A DNA stretch of 64,000 nucleotides from Gloeocapsopsis sp. IPPAS B-1203 (GTDB lineage: Bacteria; Cyanobacteriota; Cyanobacteriia; Cyanobacteriales; Chroococcidiopsidaceae): positions 1 to 64,000 of the forward strand of contig NZ_PEIG01000017.1 of the NCBI RefSeq assembly GCF_002749975.1, written 5' to 3'. A model generated the notes under the pieces. That model ran no database searches and was not told the DNA's origin. It saw nothing but the letters and a program-made list of their open reading frames with translations. Positions 19,079 to 28,544 of the stretch are shown here, one piece after another (the first letter of the stretch is position 1; each line of letters begins with the position of its first letter). Position numbers and translations under genes: made by a program.

Positions 19079-22000
19079 TCAATTAGGTTTTTGGTCTGAG
19101 AACAGACATTTGTCAGAGTCACAACCTGCAGGTCCTACCTCTGATAAGTCTTTGGCGTCGTATTGAATTAACGCTGACTGAAAAACGTTGGTGCGACGTT
19201 GTGTTTTGACTTGTTGCATTAGTTGCTCATATTGTTGTTTAGATATTGGTTCAAAGGGTAGGCGAGGGAAAGTTTGATGATCGTCGAATCGTGCTAGTAG
19301 CGCAGCTGAGATATAGCCTTCATTATTTTGAATTGTCTCGTAAATGTGAGTACCCAAAGCTTCAACTTCGTTTTCCCGTAGTTCGATGGTGGCGGAAGTG
19401 TTGTGCGAGACATAATACTTTTGGACTTGCATATAGAAATCCATTTGAGCGATCGCACTAAATTGACTGATATCAATTTCATCTGCACCTGGTAAATCTG
19501 CCCAAGGTACAGCTACAGGAATTTCGACTAACCACTCAGTACAACGCGGATCGAACGGATCGTTAAGTAGATTGCCGTTTTCATCTTTATCCGATTGCGA
19601 TGGTATAATGTTGTAACCATAGTCAATACAAGCCAACGCCACAGGATCGTGACTGCGGAATGTGATGCGGCGAATAAAGCGTTGCGCTTTGGGAGGATGC
19701 CAACCAGGAGAAGCACCTGTCAGTAAAGATTTTGTTCCTGAAGGTTGTACAGTAGTACAGCGGTTCGGGCGTTTAATGTTGTGGCGATCGCAGTATTCCC
19801 AAATCACTTGATGAACAATTTCTTTCCACTTACTAAGATATTCTTGCTCTTTTTGTTTATACTCTAAGCCTTGTGGTGTTTCTGGTCTTCCTGCTGTCCA
19901 CCAATGTAGCCAATCAACACCGAAAGCACGAACAAAAAAGTCAAATAATCCTGTAAAAGATACACCAACAATTGGGTCTAACTCGCGCGATTTTTGATAG
20001 CGTGGTTCAATAAATTTGTGATTTAATAATGCCGCAACCGATAGTGCACCTGCGGTAAATGCTTCTCTTTGTTCTTGCTGATTATTCGGGTCAATTTGAT
20101 TGAGATGGATCTCAGACAAATTGCAATTTCCAGTTAAAGTATTGCCAAAAACTCCCTTATGGAATTCTGGTTCATTGAAGCAATAAGTATTGTGATCGCC
20201 TGGTAACTCTTCCACGCTTTTGATGACTTGCCATTTTCCTTTTGCTGTAGGCTTACATCCTTTACTTGTATCCAATCTCTGGCAAGGAATTTGATTGCAA
20301 TCAGTAATCTGCAAATAATATAGATCTTGCGATCTTTTACCTAAGTTTGTTGCAGATGCCTTACGAGCCATCATATTTACCGATGACTGAAGTCCGCATT
20401 TGGTTAAAAGTAGCTGTAATCGATGCGCTCTTTCGTAGTCAGCAATATAAATTCTAATGCCATTTCCTTGAGTATTAGAACCATCGGTATCAGCTAGCCC
20501 AGCTATAAAAGCAAGAATTGCTTGCTTGTTCCATGAACCAATTATATTTAACGCATCAGCTTGTGTTTTCAAGCGATATAAGAGTTCTCCTGAAAACCCT
20601 AAGTCAGTAATGTCTACAAAAGAAGGCAAGTAATCATAGTTTCTTAAAGGCGATTTTTTTCCAGAAACTAAAAGTTCAGCTTTCTTGGTGTATAGTCTGA
20701 TCTTTGCGTTGCCATTCCGATCTAAAGTTCCGTCACCTACAGCTACTCCTAATGTATAAGCATACGCAGGATCAATAGCTTCTCCATCTTGATATTCAAT
20801 TACAAACGGTTCTGTATGAATTGAGTATTTGCTATGCGATAATAAATCTTTTGTCTGGACTTCTTCATAGCTTTTACCAAATCTATCTTTAACAAAGAAT
20901 CGATGGTATTCTGTGACATCTAAATAAGAGCCATCACCAAATCTAACTCTATATAATTTCTGCCCAGTATTAGTTTGAAATGGAACAACTTTACTCCAGC
21001 GTTTACCATTCCAAATTTCAACTTCTTCGCCAACAATATCTTTAATTTTATGAATACCTTGGCGGGTAATTAACAAAGTTTCTCCTGAGACACAATGGAA
21101 ATTTGCGCCAACGATTTCTCCGCAAGGATTTAGGGCATATCTTGACAGTCGATGTGCGATTTCTTCAGGTGGAAATTCATTAAAGCGATCGCGCAACCAT
21201 GCTCTTGCTTGTTCTTTACCTTGGGAATAAGCTTGGATAAATCCGGTTTTGAGTTCGGGAGTTGTTAAGATATCTGCGTTAGCACGGGCGATCGCTTCTG
21301 GCGCATATTGAATTGCCCCTTCGCCGGAATAATATTGATTGCGTACGGCATCAACACATTCATCTAAAGTTGGTTGACGATGAAAAACGCGCGTATGATT
21401 TGCCATTCGTAGCGCATCGCGTTCAGGATCAATTCGCCAGTTACCATTCTCATCTTGTTGCCACAAATTACCTTTGGCATTGGCAAATAATTCATCGTTA
21501 CTGTCACCTTGGCGCATTCCAGCTGATCTTCGGACATTGCCAGCCACTACCACTACAGCAGCTTCATCGATTAATAAACAGCATTCTACAGAGTTGAGTT
21601 GGCGTCCTACAGCTTTATTGAGAATCGCGGCACAGCGTTGATATAGTTCTGGTAGCTTGATCGGGTTAGCAACGCCACCAAAGCCTTTGAGAAGTTCACC
21701 CGCTGGGCGGACATTCTGAAGATCAATGCGGACATTGACTTCCCCTGCAAATTGTGCATCGCTGGATAGTTCGAGAAGTGTTTGATACGATTTAACCCAA
21801 CCTTGACGACTATCACCGACATAAATTGTAATATCGTTACCAGAAATCTGAATTTCGGTGTTTTCTTTGCGTTCGAGTGCTGGTGTTATCCCAATTTCTC
21901 CAGTAATTGTCACGTTTAAGCGATTGCAAATTGGTGGGAGCTGATTGATGTATTGCGGTTCGAGAACAGCACCAGTGCCACAACCCATCATTGCGAGATC

Positions 22001-22351
22001 CATCATCAAACCAAACGCCCGCCAGTCAGTAACGTTGGTACTCGTGCAGTTATAGGCTCCAGAAAAATTTTCTTGCTTTTCGATCCATTCTGTACCACCA
22101 ACCCATAACCAACGTCCACTAGGAAGCGCTTTCATCTGGTGCTGCATTTTAGTGAGGATAGCAACTTCAGTATCAGTGAGTTTGCCCAACTTAACTAAAC
22201 CCTTGAGCGTGCGATCGCATACTTCTTCCCAGCTTTCGCGTCTACCATTCAGCTGGCGACGGCTATACGTTCTGAAAAATACAGGATTAGCAGCAGGGGC
22301 AGTTTCAGGGAACTGGCTAGTTTGATTAGTGCGCTCAAGCTCTCGAACCAT
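19079..22351 (-). CDS. nrdJ: adenosylcobalamin-dependent ribonucleotide reductase with intein
   Basis: Class II ribonucleoside-triphosphate reductase, monomeric type; it makes deoxynucleotides with a B12-generated thiyl radical. The frame encodes 1090 residues, of which 420-742 are an in-frame intein, leaving a 767-residue enzyme, normal for the family. The extein halves join as NPCGEI...NFH + CNLSEIHLNQIDP. NPCGEI holds the thiyl-radical Cys and the Cys at the splice junction is one of the redox pair. The C-terminal Cys pair is in GCDSDKC. The loop ALPSGRWLWVGGT and the segment FSGAYNCTSTNV are typical substrate-site regions. No cobalamin riboswitch is recognisable upstream. Confidence 0.95.
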   Translation of the reverse strand: MVRELERTNQTSQFPETAPAANPVFFRTYSRRQLNGRRESWEEVCDRTLKGLVKLGKLTDTEVAILTKMQHQMKALPSGRWLWVGGTEWIEKQENFSGAYNCTSTNVTDWRAFGLMMDLAMMGCGTGAVLEPQYINQLPPICNRLNVTITGEIGITPALERKENTEIQISGNDITIYVGDSRQGWVKSYQTLLELSSDAQFAGEVNVRIDLQNVRPAGELLKGFGGVANPIKLPELYQRCAAILNKAVGRQLNSVECCLLIDEAAVVVVAGNVRRSAGMRQGDSNDELFANAKGNLWQQDENGNWRIDPERDALRMANHTRVFHRQPTLDECVDAVRNQYYSGEGAIQYAPEAIARANADILTTPELKTGFIQAYSQGKEQARAWLRDRFNEFPPEEIAHRLSRYALNPCGEIVGANFHCVSGETLLITRQGIHKIKDIVGEEVEIWNGKRWSKVVPFQTNTGQKLYRVRFGDGSYLDVTEYHRFFVKDRFGKSYEEVQTKDLLSHSKYSIHTEPFVIEYQDGEAIDPAYAYTLGVAVGDGTLDRNGNAKIRLYTKKAELLVSGKKSPLRNYDYLPSFVDITDLGFSGELLYRLKTQADALNIIGSWNKQAILAFIAGLADTDGSNTQGNGIRIYIADYERAHRLQLLLTKCGLQSSVNMMARKASATNLGKRSQDLYYLQITDCNQIPCQRLDTSKGCKPTAKGKWQVIKSVEELPGDHNTYCFNEPEFHKGVFGNTLTGNCNLSEIHLNQIDPNNQQEQREAFTAGALSVAALLNHKFIEPRYQKSRELDPIVGVSFTGLFDFFVRAFGVDWLHWWTAGRPETPQGLEYKQKEQEYLSKWKEIVHQVIWEYCDRHNIKRPNRCTTVQPSGTKSLLTGASPGWHPPKAQRFIRRITFRSHDPVALACIDYGYNIIPSQSDKDENGNLLNDPFDPRCTEWLVEIPVAVPWADLPGADEIDISQFSAIAQMDFYMQVQKYYVSHNTSATIELRENEVEALGTHIYETIQNNEGYISAALLARFDDHQTFPRLPFEPISKQQYEQLMQQVKTQRRTNVFQSALIQYDAKDLSEVGPAGCDSDKCLFSDQKPN
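20126..21094 (-). mobile_element. intein with LAGLIDADG homing endonuclease inside nrdJ
   Basis: 323 codons, from Cys420 (CVSGETLLITRQG, splicing block A) to Asn742 (NTLTGN, followed by Cys+1). Block B is VTEYHRFFV with the T-x-x-H motif. Block F is YCFNEPEFHKGVFGN. The penultimate residue is Gly rather than the usual His, as in some other inteins. Two dodecapeptide motifs, YTLGVAVGDGTLD and FIAGLADTDGS, mark a complete LAGLIDADG endonuclease, each with its acidic residue. Inserted at the most conserved point of the host enzyme, immediately before a redox-active Cys that also acts as the splicing nucleophile. Confidence 0.93.
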
Positions 22352-22610
22352 AGAAAAGTGGTGTTGGTTTGGGACAGATTAAGACTATACGCGATATTCA
22401 CGAAGTGGTTCAAGAGTTTGGGTATTTAATCTTTAAATCACACAGTTGTTCATATATAGTGTTTAAGAGGTTGCATTTTCCCATTGATTACGCTATTTGT
22501 AGCGGTTTACGAAGTCCGGTGTATCAACATAATTGCGTAGTGCTCTGAATTGCTCATCAAGCTAAGATCTTAAACATTGAGTTGCACTTAATGCTCGTGT
22601 AGAGGCGGTT

Positions 22611-23314
22611 ATGGTACAGTACGACCCACGGCAATTGCCCACATCTGCTGAACTGCCTGATTCTGATGACACGCCGGTGGACAATGAACTACAAAATCTG
22701 ATTCCCAATCTTTTAGCAGCTATCTTAGCGTTCGTGTGGGCAAATCGCAGCGATTGGTTCTTTGGTGTTGATATGGGAATTTACGACGCCCCAGGAGAAT
22801 TAGCAATTGTTCCTAATGGTTTTTTAAGTTTGGGTGTCGATCGCTTTGTGGGTGAAGAAGGGCGTTTAAGTTATTTTTGTGGGAAGAAGATAATAAACTT
22901 CCGCTACTAGCGTTAGAAGTTGTTTCTAAAACGTATAGCGGTGAGTACGAACGCAAAAAGATTGATTATGCTCGCTTGGGAATTTTGTACTACGTTATTT
23001 ATGCTCCTGGACGTGGAAAGCGCCGCAAAAAGCCACCGCTAGAAATTTATCGCCTCGTTGACGGGCAATACGTACTACAAACTGATGAACCGTATTGTAT
23101 GCCAGAAATTGGCTTGGGGATCGGGCAAGATCAAGGAACACATCAAGGATGGACACGTGAATGGCTTTATTGGTACGACGCCGCTGGAAATCGCCTACTG
23201 ACTCCTGAAGAACTAGCAATGCAAGCAAGCGAACGAGCAACTTTAGCTGAACAACGTGCGCAGCGACTCGCAGCACGTTTACTAGAGAGGGGAATTGATC
23301 CTGATAGTCTTTGA
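22611..23314 (+). pseudogene. Uma2 family endonuclease (DUF820), frameshifted
   Basis: Two overlapping frames together make one complete Uma2-type protein of about 234 residues. The first (from ATG 22611) ends ...EEGRLSYF and then runs off into non-family residues; the second continues LWEEDNKLPLLALEVVSKTY through to a stop at 23314. The T run at 22874-22878 is one T short. The PD-(D/E)xK core is in the second part (LALEVVSKTYSGEYERKK). Family members are abundant in cyanobacteria; role unproven. Either a pseudogene or a homopolymer sequencing error. Confidence 0.85.
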
Positions 23315-23375
23315 ATACATCATTTCTTGTTTGTTAAGGCATGATGGCATTAGGTAAACGTATTTGGAAAAACTT

Positions 23376-23942
23376 GTGACTCCTTGGCGATCGCCGCTTG
23401 CGAGTGCTTTGCATAAAAATCGGCAACCATCTCGCTACTTACAACTTGCAACAGTACGTTTGGATAATCGCCCTGCAAATCGTACTGTTGTGTTTCGCGG
23501 TTTTCTTAAAGATACCGATCAATTAAAATTCATTGTTGATGCACGTACGCAAAAACCCGAACAAATTGCCTATCAACCTTGGGCAGAAGCGTGTTGGTAT
23601 TTTATTGATACCCGCGAACAGTTTCGCATCGGTGGTTACTTGAATTTAATTGACGAGGATTGCTCGGATACAACTCTACAGCAAGCACGTCAAGATACCT
23701 GGCGTGAAATTAGCGATGCAGCGCGGTTACTTTTTGCGTTTCCTCACCCAGGAAAACCAAGAGCAAATACAGGATTTGATGTTCCTCCACCAGATACAAC
23801 GCAACCTCTACCGCATTTTTGCCTGCTGCTACTCGAACCTATCGAGGTAGATCACTTAAAACTACGTGGTGAACCTCAGAATAGATATCTTTATACTCGC
23901 AGTAGCAATTGCACTTGGTCTACTCAAGAAATCAATCCTTAA
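23376..23942 (+). CDS. FMN-dependent PPOX-type flavoprotein (pyridoxamine-phosphate-oxidase-like)
   Basis: 188-residue split-barrel flavoprotein of a cyanobacterium/plant group related to pyridoxamine 5'-phosphate oxidase. The family start is near PWRSPLASALHKNR, so GTG at 23376 is chosen; a TTG at 23364 would add four residues. RYLQLATVRLDNRPANRTVVFRGF is the FMN-binding strand set and RIGGYLNLI a further barrel strand. The C-terminal WSTQEINP matches the W-x(4-5)-P ending of the family, so it is full length. The PNPOx catalytic residues are not all evident, so I would not call it PdxH. Convergent with cysE, with only five bases between the stops. Confidence 0.85.
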   Translation: MTPWRSPLASALHKNRQPSRYLQLATVRLDNRPANRTVVFRGFLKDTDQLKFIVDARTQKPEQIAYQPWAEACWYFIDTREQFRIGGYLNLIDEDCSDTTLQQARQDTWREISDAARLLFAFPHPGKPRANTGFDVPPPDTTQPLPHFCLLLLEPIEVDHLKLRGEPQNRYLYTRSSNCTWSTQEINP

Positions 23943-23947
23943 AGTGT

Positions 23948-24769
23948 TTAAATTCCAGCACCGTCTAAAAACTCTTGAATTGCTTTGTTTTTTAGTTGAC
24001 AAGCTGCGCCTTGAGTTGTTGGTATCTTGTCATGTTCGTTTTCGGCTGCGTCACTGATATCTTCCGCAGCGATCGAGATATGATACACAGGTGCAGGAGC
24101 TTGCTTGTGCTGTAATTTCTCTACTTGTTGCTCTAAAGATTCTATCCGATCAACCAAAGCACGAATGACTTCTGCTTCTGAATCTGGTAAACTACCATGT
24201 TCTAGAGGATCGACACGGACTCCAGAGCGATAAATGACACGTCCTGGCACACCCACAACTGTGCAATTAGAAGGGACATTACGCAGGACTACTGAACCTG
24301 CACCAATCCGTACATTATTACCAATTTCAATATTGCCCAGGACTTTAGCACCAGCACCAACTACAACATTATCGCCTAAGGTTGGGTGTCTCTTGCCACT
24401 TTCTTTACCTGTACCACCGAGTGTTACTCCTTGGTAAAGGAGAACATCATTGCCAATAATTGCAGTTTCTCCGATCACAACTCCCATGCCATGATCGATA
24501 AAAAATCCTTGTCCAATGACTGCACCTGGGTGAATCTCAATTCCTGTGATGAATCGTGCTATAAAAGAAATCAAACGAGGAATAAACGGAATACCTGTTT
24601 TGTAAAGCTTGTGTGCTATCCGGTGCAATAAGATTGCTTGTAAGCCAGGATAGAAAAATAACACCTCCAGCCAGTTACGTGCTGCTGGATCGCGCTCGAA
24701 AATAATTTGAAAGTCAGCAAGCAGGGTAGAGAACACCTTAAAATACCCATCGTAGGCAAAACATTTCAC
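23948..24769 (-). CDS. cysE: serine O-acetyltransferase
   Basis: Transfers acetyl from acetyl-CoA to L-serine, the committed step to cysteine. The N-terminal helical domain includes [27 protein letters not shown]. The left-handed beta-helix follows with hexapeptide repeats ([25 protein letters not shown]), where the catalytic His of IDHGMG and the Asp of RDPAARN-type region are conserved. The C-terminal extension (about 195-273) has a coiled-coil ([20 protein letters not shown]) and is longer than in E. coli, as is usual in cyanobacteria. The true start may be GTG at 24736, since relatives begin about there. Confidence 0.95.
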   Translation of the reverse strand: MKCFAYDGYFKVFSTLLADFQIIFERDPAARNWLEVLFFYPGLQAILLHRIAHKLYKTGIPFIPRLISFIARFITGIEIHPGAVIGQGFFIDHGMGVVIGETAIIGNDVLLYQGVTLGGTGKESGKRHPTLGDNVVVGAGAKVLGNIEIGNNVRIGAGSVVLRNVPSNCTVVGVPGRVIYRSGVRVDPLEHGSLPDSEAEVIRALVDRIESLEQQVEKLQHKQAPAPVYHISIAAEDISDAAENEHDKIPTTQGAACQLKNKAIQEFLDGAGI

Positions 24770-25018
24770 AATTTATCTTAGCGTTTTCTGTCGCTTGGGA
24801 ATTAAAAATTTAAAATGAGAAGTGCAACAATAGCCCTGTCTGAGTTGTGGAAATTATTGTTTAACGTAGGTAGGCTACTACGAAGATACAGAGCAAAGAG
24901 ATAAGGAGAGGTCTTCGCAAATAATTTAGGATGACAACTGAGTGCGATGGCGAAACGCCCCTACCTTCGGCAGATCGCTGCTGTAGAAAGATGTTGATTG
25001 CCAAAATATATAACTTTT

Positions 25019-25180
25019 ATGCCACCATTTTTACTAATCCTGTTTTTGCTTCTTACTTCTAGTTGGATAACTGAAATCTTTGTTTTAACTCCGCTAACTT
25101 TTATTAGAGAGTTGCATTTACCTAATATGCTGATTTGGGGTACGGTAGCACTGGTGTTGTTTTGGTGCTTTGGAGAGTGA
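25019..25180 (+). CDS. putative small membrane protein, 53 aa
   Basis: 53 codons from ATG 25019 (an upstream ATG at 24998 would add seven). Two hydrophobic segments, FLLILFLLLTSSWIT and NMLIWGTVALVLFWCF, separated by a loop with a few charges. It lies about 90 bases upstream of purH in the same direction. Small two-span proteins upstream of housekeeping genes are common in cyanobacteria, but I recognise no family and see no RBS. Could be a chance frame. Confidence 0.45.
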   Translation: MPPFLLILFLLLTSSWITEIFVLTPLTFIRELHLPNMLIWGTVALVLFWCFGE

Positions 25181-25269
25181 ACAGAGAGCTTGGATGCCAG
25201 TTACTAGATATGAAGCTTTGATCTATAAAAAATGCTATTATTTTCAATTCGGAAATAAGGAAGTTGCAT

Positions 25270-26814
25270 ATGGCGCGTTTGGCACTGCTGAGTGTATCTA
25301 ATAAAACTGGGGTGGTTGATTTTGCGCGGAGTTTAGTTGCAGAATTTGGCTTTGACCTGATCAGCAGTGGTGGTACAGCCCAAGCATTGAAAGATGCAGG
25401 ATTACCAGTAACAAAAGTTGCCGAATACACTGGTTCACCTGAAATTTTGGGTGGAAGAGTCAAAACGTTACATCCACGAATTCATGGTGGTATTTTGGCG
25501 CGTCGTGATGTTCCACAAGATCTAACAGATTTAGAAAATCATCAGATTCGCCCGATCAATTTAGTTGTTGTCAACTTGTACCCTTTTGAACAGACGATCG
25601 CTAAACCTGATGTCACCTTAGCAGATGCCGTTGAACAAATTGATATCGGCGGTCCTGCTATGCTTAGAGCAGCAGCAAAGAATTATGCTTACCTCACAGT
25701 ATTGTGTGACCCCGCAAGCTACGATGCTTATTTACAAGAATTACATCAACACAATGGCGAAGCGTCTCTAGAATTTCGCCAAGAATGTGCAATTAAGGCA
25801 TTTTCTCATACGTCGGGGTATGATCAGGCGATCGCATCTTATTTAGTAGGAGCGAGGGGCGAGGGGCGAGGGGCGAGGGAAGAATTTACATTAATAGGGG
25901 CACAGTTGCAAGTTTTGCGTTATGGGGAGAATCCACATCAGGAAGCAGCTTGGTATCAAAGTGGTACTAATGCAACTGGTTGGGCTAGTGCTACAAAGCT
26001 TCAGGGAAAAGAACTTAGTTACAATAACCTGGTAGATTTAGAAGCAGCGCGGCGAATTATTACTGAATTTACAGATACACCAGCAGCAACAATTATCAAA
26101 CACACAAATCCTTGTGGTGTTGCTTTGGGAGATTCTCTTGTAGAAGCTTATACTAAAGCTTTTAATGCTGATTCAGTTTCGGCTTTCGGGGGAATTGTTG
26201 CTCTAAATCATTCAATTGATGCGGCGACTGCAACTGAGTTAACGAAGACGTTTTTGGAATGTGTGGTTGCACCTGGGTGCGACGCAGAAGCCCAGGAAAT
26301 ATTAGCGGCTAAATCTAAAGTGCGCGTTCTAATTCTACCAGAGTTAAATGTAGGCGCAAAGGAAACTGTAAAAGTGATTGCGGGTGGATTTCTGGTACAA
26401 GCGGCGGATGACGTTGTTGCTGATCCTAATCAATGGCAAGTTGTAACACAAGAGCAACCGACGCCAGAACAATTAGCAGAATTGTTGTTTGCCTGGAAAG
26501 TTTGCAAGCACGTCAAGTCAAATGCAATTGTGGTGACGCGCGATCGCACGACTGCGGGTGTCGGTGCAGGGCAAATGAATCGTGTTGGTTCAGTACAAAT
26601 TGCTTTAGATCAAGCCGGAGAAAAAGCTAGTGGTGGATTCTTAGCAAGTGATGGTTTCTTTCCGTTTGATGACTCGGTAAAAAATGCTGCTACTGCAGGA
26701 ATTTCTGCGATCGTGCAACCTGGTGGTAGTATGCGCGATCAAGATTCGATTAATGCAGCGAATGAGTTAGGTTTAGTCATGGTATTTACAGGAATACGCC
26801 ACTTTTTGCATTAA
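25270..26814 (+). CDS. purH: bifunctional AICAR transformylase/IMP cyclohydrolase
   Basis: 514 residues; does the last two steps of IMP synthesis. ATG at 25270 has AAGGAAG before it. The N-terminal IMP cyclohydrolase (MGS-like fold, 1-195) has SNKTGVVDFARSLV, ISSGGTAQALKDAG and GRVKTLHPRIHGGILARR. The transformylase (about 205-514) has LRYGENPHQEA, IKHTNPCGVALG with the catalytic Lys-His, and ASDGFFPFDDSV. Between the two, at about residues 195-204, four copies of a G+C-rich heptamer (GAGGGGC) are inserted in frame and read ARGEGRGARE. This hinge linker should tolerate it. Confidence 0.97.
   Translation: MARLALLSVSNKTGVVDFARSLVAEFGFDLISSGGTAQALKDAGLPVTKVAEYTGSPEILGGRVKTLHPRIHGGILARRDVPQDLTDLENHQIRPINLVVVNLYPFEQTIAKPDVTLADAVEQIDIGGPAMLRAAAKNYAYLTVLCDPASYDAYLQELHQHNGEASLEFRQECAIKAFSHTSGYDQAIASYLVGARGEGRGAREEFTLIGAQLQVLRYGENPHQEAAWYQSGTNATGWASATKLQGKELSYNNLVDLEAARRIITEFTDTPAATIIKHTNPCGVALGDSLVEAYTKAFNADSVSAFGGIVALNHSIDAATATELTKTFLECVVAPGCDAEAQEILAAKSKVRVLILPELNVGAKETVKVIAGGFLVQAADDVVADPNQWQVVTQEQPTPEQLAELLFAWKVCKHVKSNAIVVTRDRTTAGVGAGQMNRVGSVQIALDQAGEKASGGFLASDGFFPFDDSVKNAATAGISAIVQPGGSMRDQDSINAANELGLVMVFTGIRHFLH
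25851..25880 (+). repeat. in-frame heptanucleotide tandem repeat inside purH
   Basis: About four copies of GAGGGGC (or GCGAGGG, depending on phase) in tandem. The same word, in reverse complement, occurs between genes at 51471-51486 (CTCGCCCCTCGCCCCT). Such short tandem heptamers are known between cyanobacterial genes; here it is inside a coding sequence without breaking the frame. Confidence 0.8.
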
Positions 26815-26904
26815 AACTGCGTACACATTGCCGGAATTCATAATAATACTGTGTAGTATATGTAGTATATGTGGAATACTACTAAAGGAATTGTCGGCTA
26901 AACC

Positions 26905-27795
26905 ATGAATCAACACTACTTTCAACAGTCTTTTTCTAGCGATCCCACTTTATACAAACGATTGTTTACATTGCTAGAAACCGTATTTTCTAGTTTTGGT
27001 TTTGACATTAGCAACTTAGTTGAATCTGCAAGAAAACTGGGCGCACCTTGGGAGACTACTTCTACTCCGTTTATACGGTTTCACGATGACATTGCGGTTT
27101 CACACGTCGGCGTTTTAGAAATTCCACTCAACATTATGGGCGAAAGTGTCACAGCAGGAGGAATTCACGCTGTGGCAACGCATCCTGAATATCGTCGTCG
27201 CGGGTACTATCGGGAGATTATGACGGAAGTGCTGGATTATTGCGATCGCCGTTATGAAATATTAGTACTGACAACAACGCAACCTGAATTATATGCACCT
27301 TTTGGCTTTCGTGTTGTGGAAGAACACAAGTTTGTGACGCAGTGTGATGCAAAAGCAAGTAGCGATCGCTTGCGATTATTAGATTTTTCCAACTCTAATG
27401 ATGTTAAACTACTGCATCGACTTTTAGAAACTCGTACACCCGTCTCGAATATTGTCGGAGTTTTGCCGCAGCAGGAGAAAGCTTTATTTTGCGTTAATGA
27501 AGCAACTCGCCCTCTATACTATGCAGAAGATTTAGATGTGATGATTTGTATGGAAATTGAAGATACTCAACTCAAGCTTTTTGATTTGGTAGGAACGAAC
27601 ATCCCTACATTAGATGCAATTTTGGCAAGGATTTTCCAGCATATTAAAGAGATTATAGTATACTTTAGTCCCGATCGCCTAAATGCAAACTTTCAAGCTG
27701 TTCCTCATGTCCTAGACGAAGCATTCTTGATGGTGCGTGGCAAGTTTGCAGCAGAAGGTAAGGAATTTATGTTACCGCGTTCTGCGCGTTGTTGA
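26905..27795 (+). CDS. GNAT family N-acetyltransferase
   Basis: 296-residue protein with an N-terminal GNAT fold (about 50-165). The acetyl-CoA site is GIHAVATHPEYRRRGYYREIM, matching the Q/R-x-x-G-x-G/A pattern, followed by VLTTTQPELYAPFGFRVVEE, the usual beta-bulge end. The C-terminal 130 residues form a second domain of unknown function, like the two-domain Eis-type layout but shorter. The substrate cannot be told. Preceded by an A+T-rich spacer with repeats of GTAGTATATGT and a weak RBS AAAGGA. Single gene. Confidence 0.85.
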   Translation: MNQHYFQQSFSSDPTLYKRLFTLLETVFSSFGFDISNLVESARKLGAPWETTSTPFIRFHDDIAVSHVGVLEIPLNIMGESVTAGGIHAVATHPEYRRRGYYREIMTEVLDYCDRRYEILVLTTTQPELYAPFGFRVVEEHKFVTQCDAKASSDRLRLLDFSNSNDVKLLHRLLETRTPVSNIVGVLPQQEKALFCVNEATRPLYYAEDLDVMICMEIEDTQLKLFDLVGTNIPTLDAILARIFQHIKEIIVYFSPDRLNANFQAVPHVLDEAFLMVRGKFAAEGKEFMLPRSARC

Positions 27796-27827
27796 AGTGC
27801 ATTTTTTATACAATGACCTATTTACTA

Positions 27828-28481
27828 TTACCAATTACCATTTTCTTTAAGAATGTTTTCAAATTCTCTTAAGGCAACACTAGAACCTGCATTCCAACTA
27901 CGTTCTACATATACGGGAATCAGTTCTTTGACAGGAATCGTTGGAAATAGTGAAGTTTGCAAACTTTCTTGATACTGCTGCCCATCAAAAAGATAAATGT
28001 GAAGTGTTTGATTGCGGTAGATCCAAAGTTCCGGAACACCAATAGCTGTGTAATCTTCAGGTTTGGTAAATGATGTCAAATCTATCTCTAGCGCTAAATC
28101 AGGAGGTGGATCTTTTTCTAAATCAATTCTTTCTTTTCCCAAAATAGCAGCACGATTTTCAATATAAAAGCAAGCATCTGGTTCTAACCCCTTTTGCTCA
28201 AACCGTTTTAGTGTAATTGAATCAAAGCTTACCCAGTCTTGCTTGAGGTGTCGCAAAAGACTTTTGACTAAATCAGAAAGCGTATCAGATTTATTACCGT
28301 GTTCGGGCAAAGGTGCCATAATGCGAATCTCGTGCGTTGTTGCGTCAAAATAGATTTTAATTGCTGCTTTATCTTGACGACTTGCTAATAACGCTTGATA
28401 ATCTAACCAAGTTTGATGACGTAAGACCACTTCTGCACCTGATGGCAAGTCAATGCTGTTTTTGGTAATAGTTAGATGCAT
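27828..28481 (-). CDS. Uma2 family endonuclease (DUF820)
   Basis: 217-residue PD-(D/E)xK-fold protein. The putative catalytic residues are Asp in PDACFYI, Glu in DLALEIDLTS and a downstream Lys/Thr region (FTKPEDYTAIGVPELWIY). Uma2 proteins are multi-copy in cyanobacteria, two others lie in this window. Their role is unproven; nuclease activity is predicted from fold only. The C-terminal part after about 150 (LHIYLFDGQQYQES) is standard. A+T content like its neighbours. Convergent with the GNAT gene. Confidence 0.88.
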   Translation of the reverse strand: MHLTITKNSIDLPSGAEVVLRHQTWLDYQALLASRQDKAAIKIYFDATTHEIRIMAPLPEHGNKSDTLSDLVKSLLRHLKQDWVSFDSITLKRFEQKGLEPDACFYIENRAAILGKERIDLEKDPPPDLALEIDLTSFTKPEDYTAIGVPELWIYRNQTLHIYLFDGQQYQESLQTSLFPTIPVKELIPVYVERSWNAGSSVALREFENILKENGNW

Positions 28482-28544
28482 TGATCAACTCAGAGTAACC
28501 TATGTTTTAGTATAAGCATTAAGAATCAGCAGAGCAATCCTTAA

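Noticed and set aside
22352-22610. Possible cobalamin riboswitch before nrdJ
   Set aside because: No B12-box or characteristic hairpins could be seen in the minus-strand leader.
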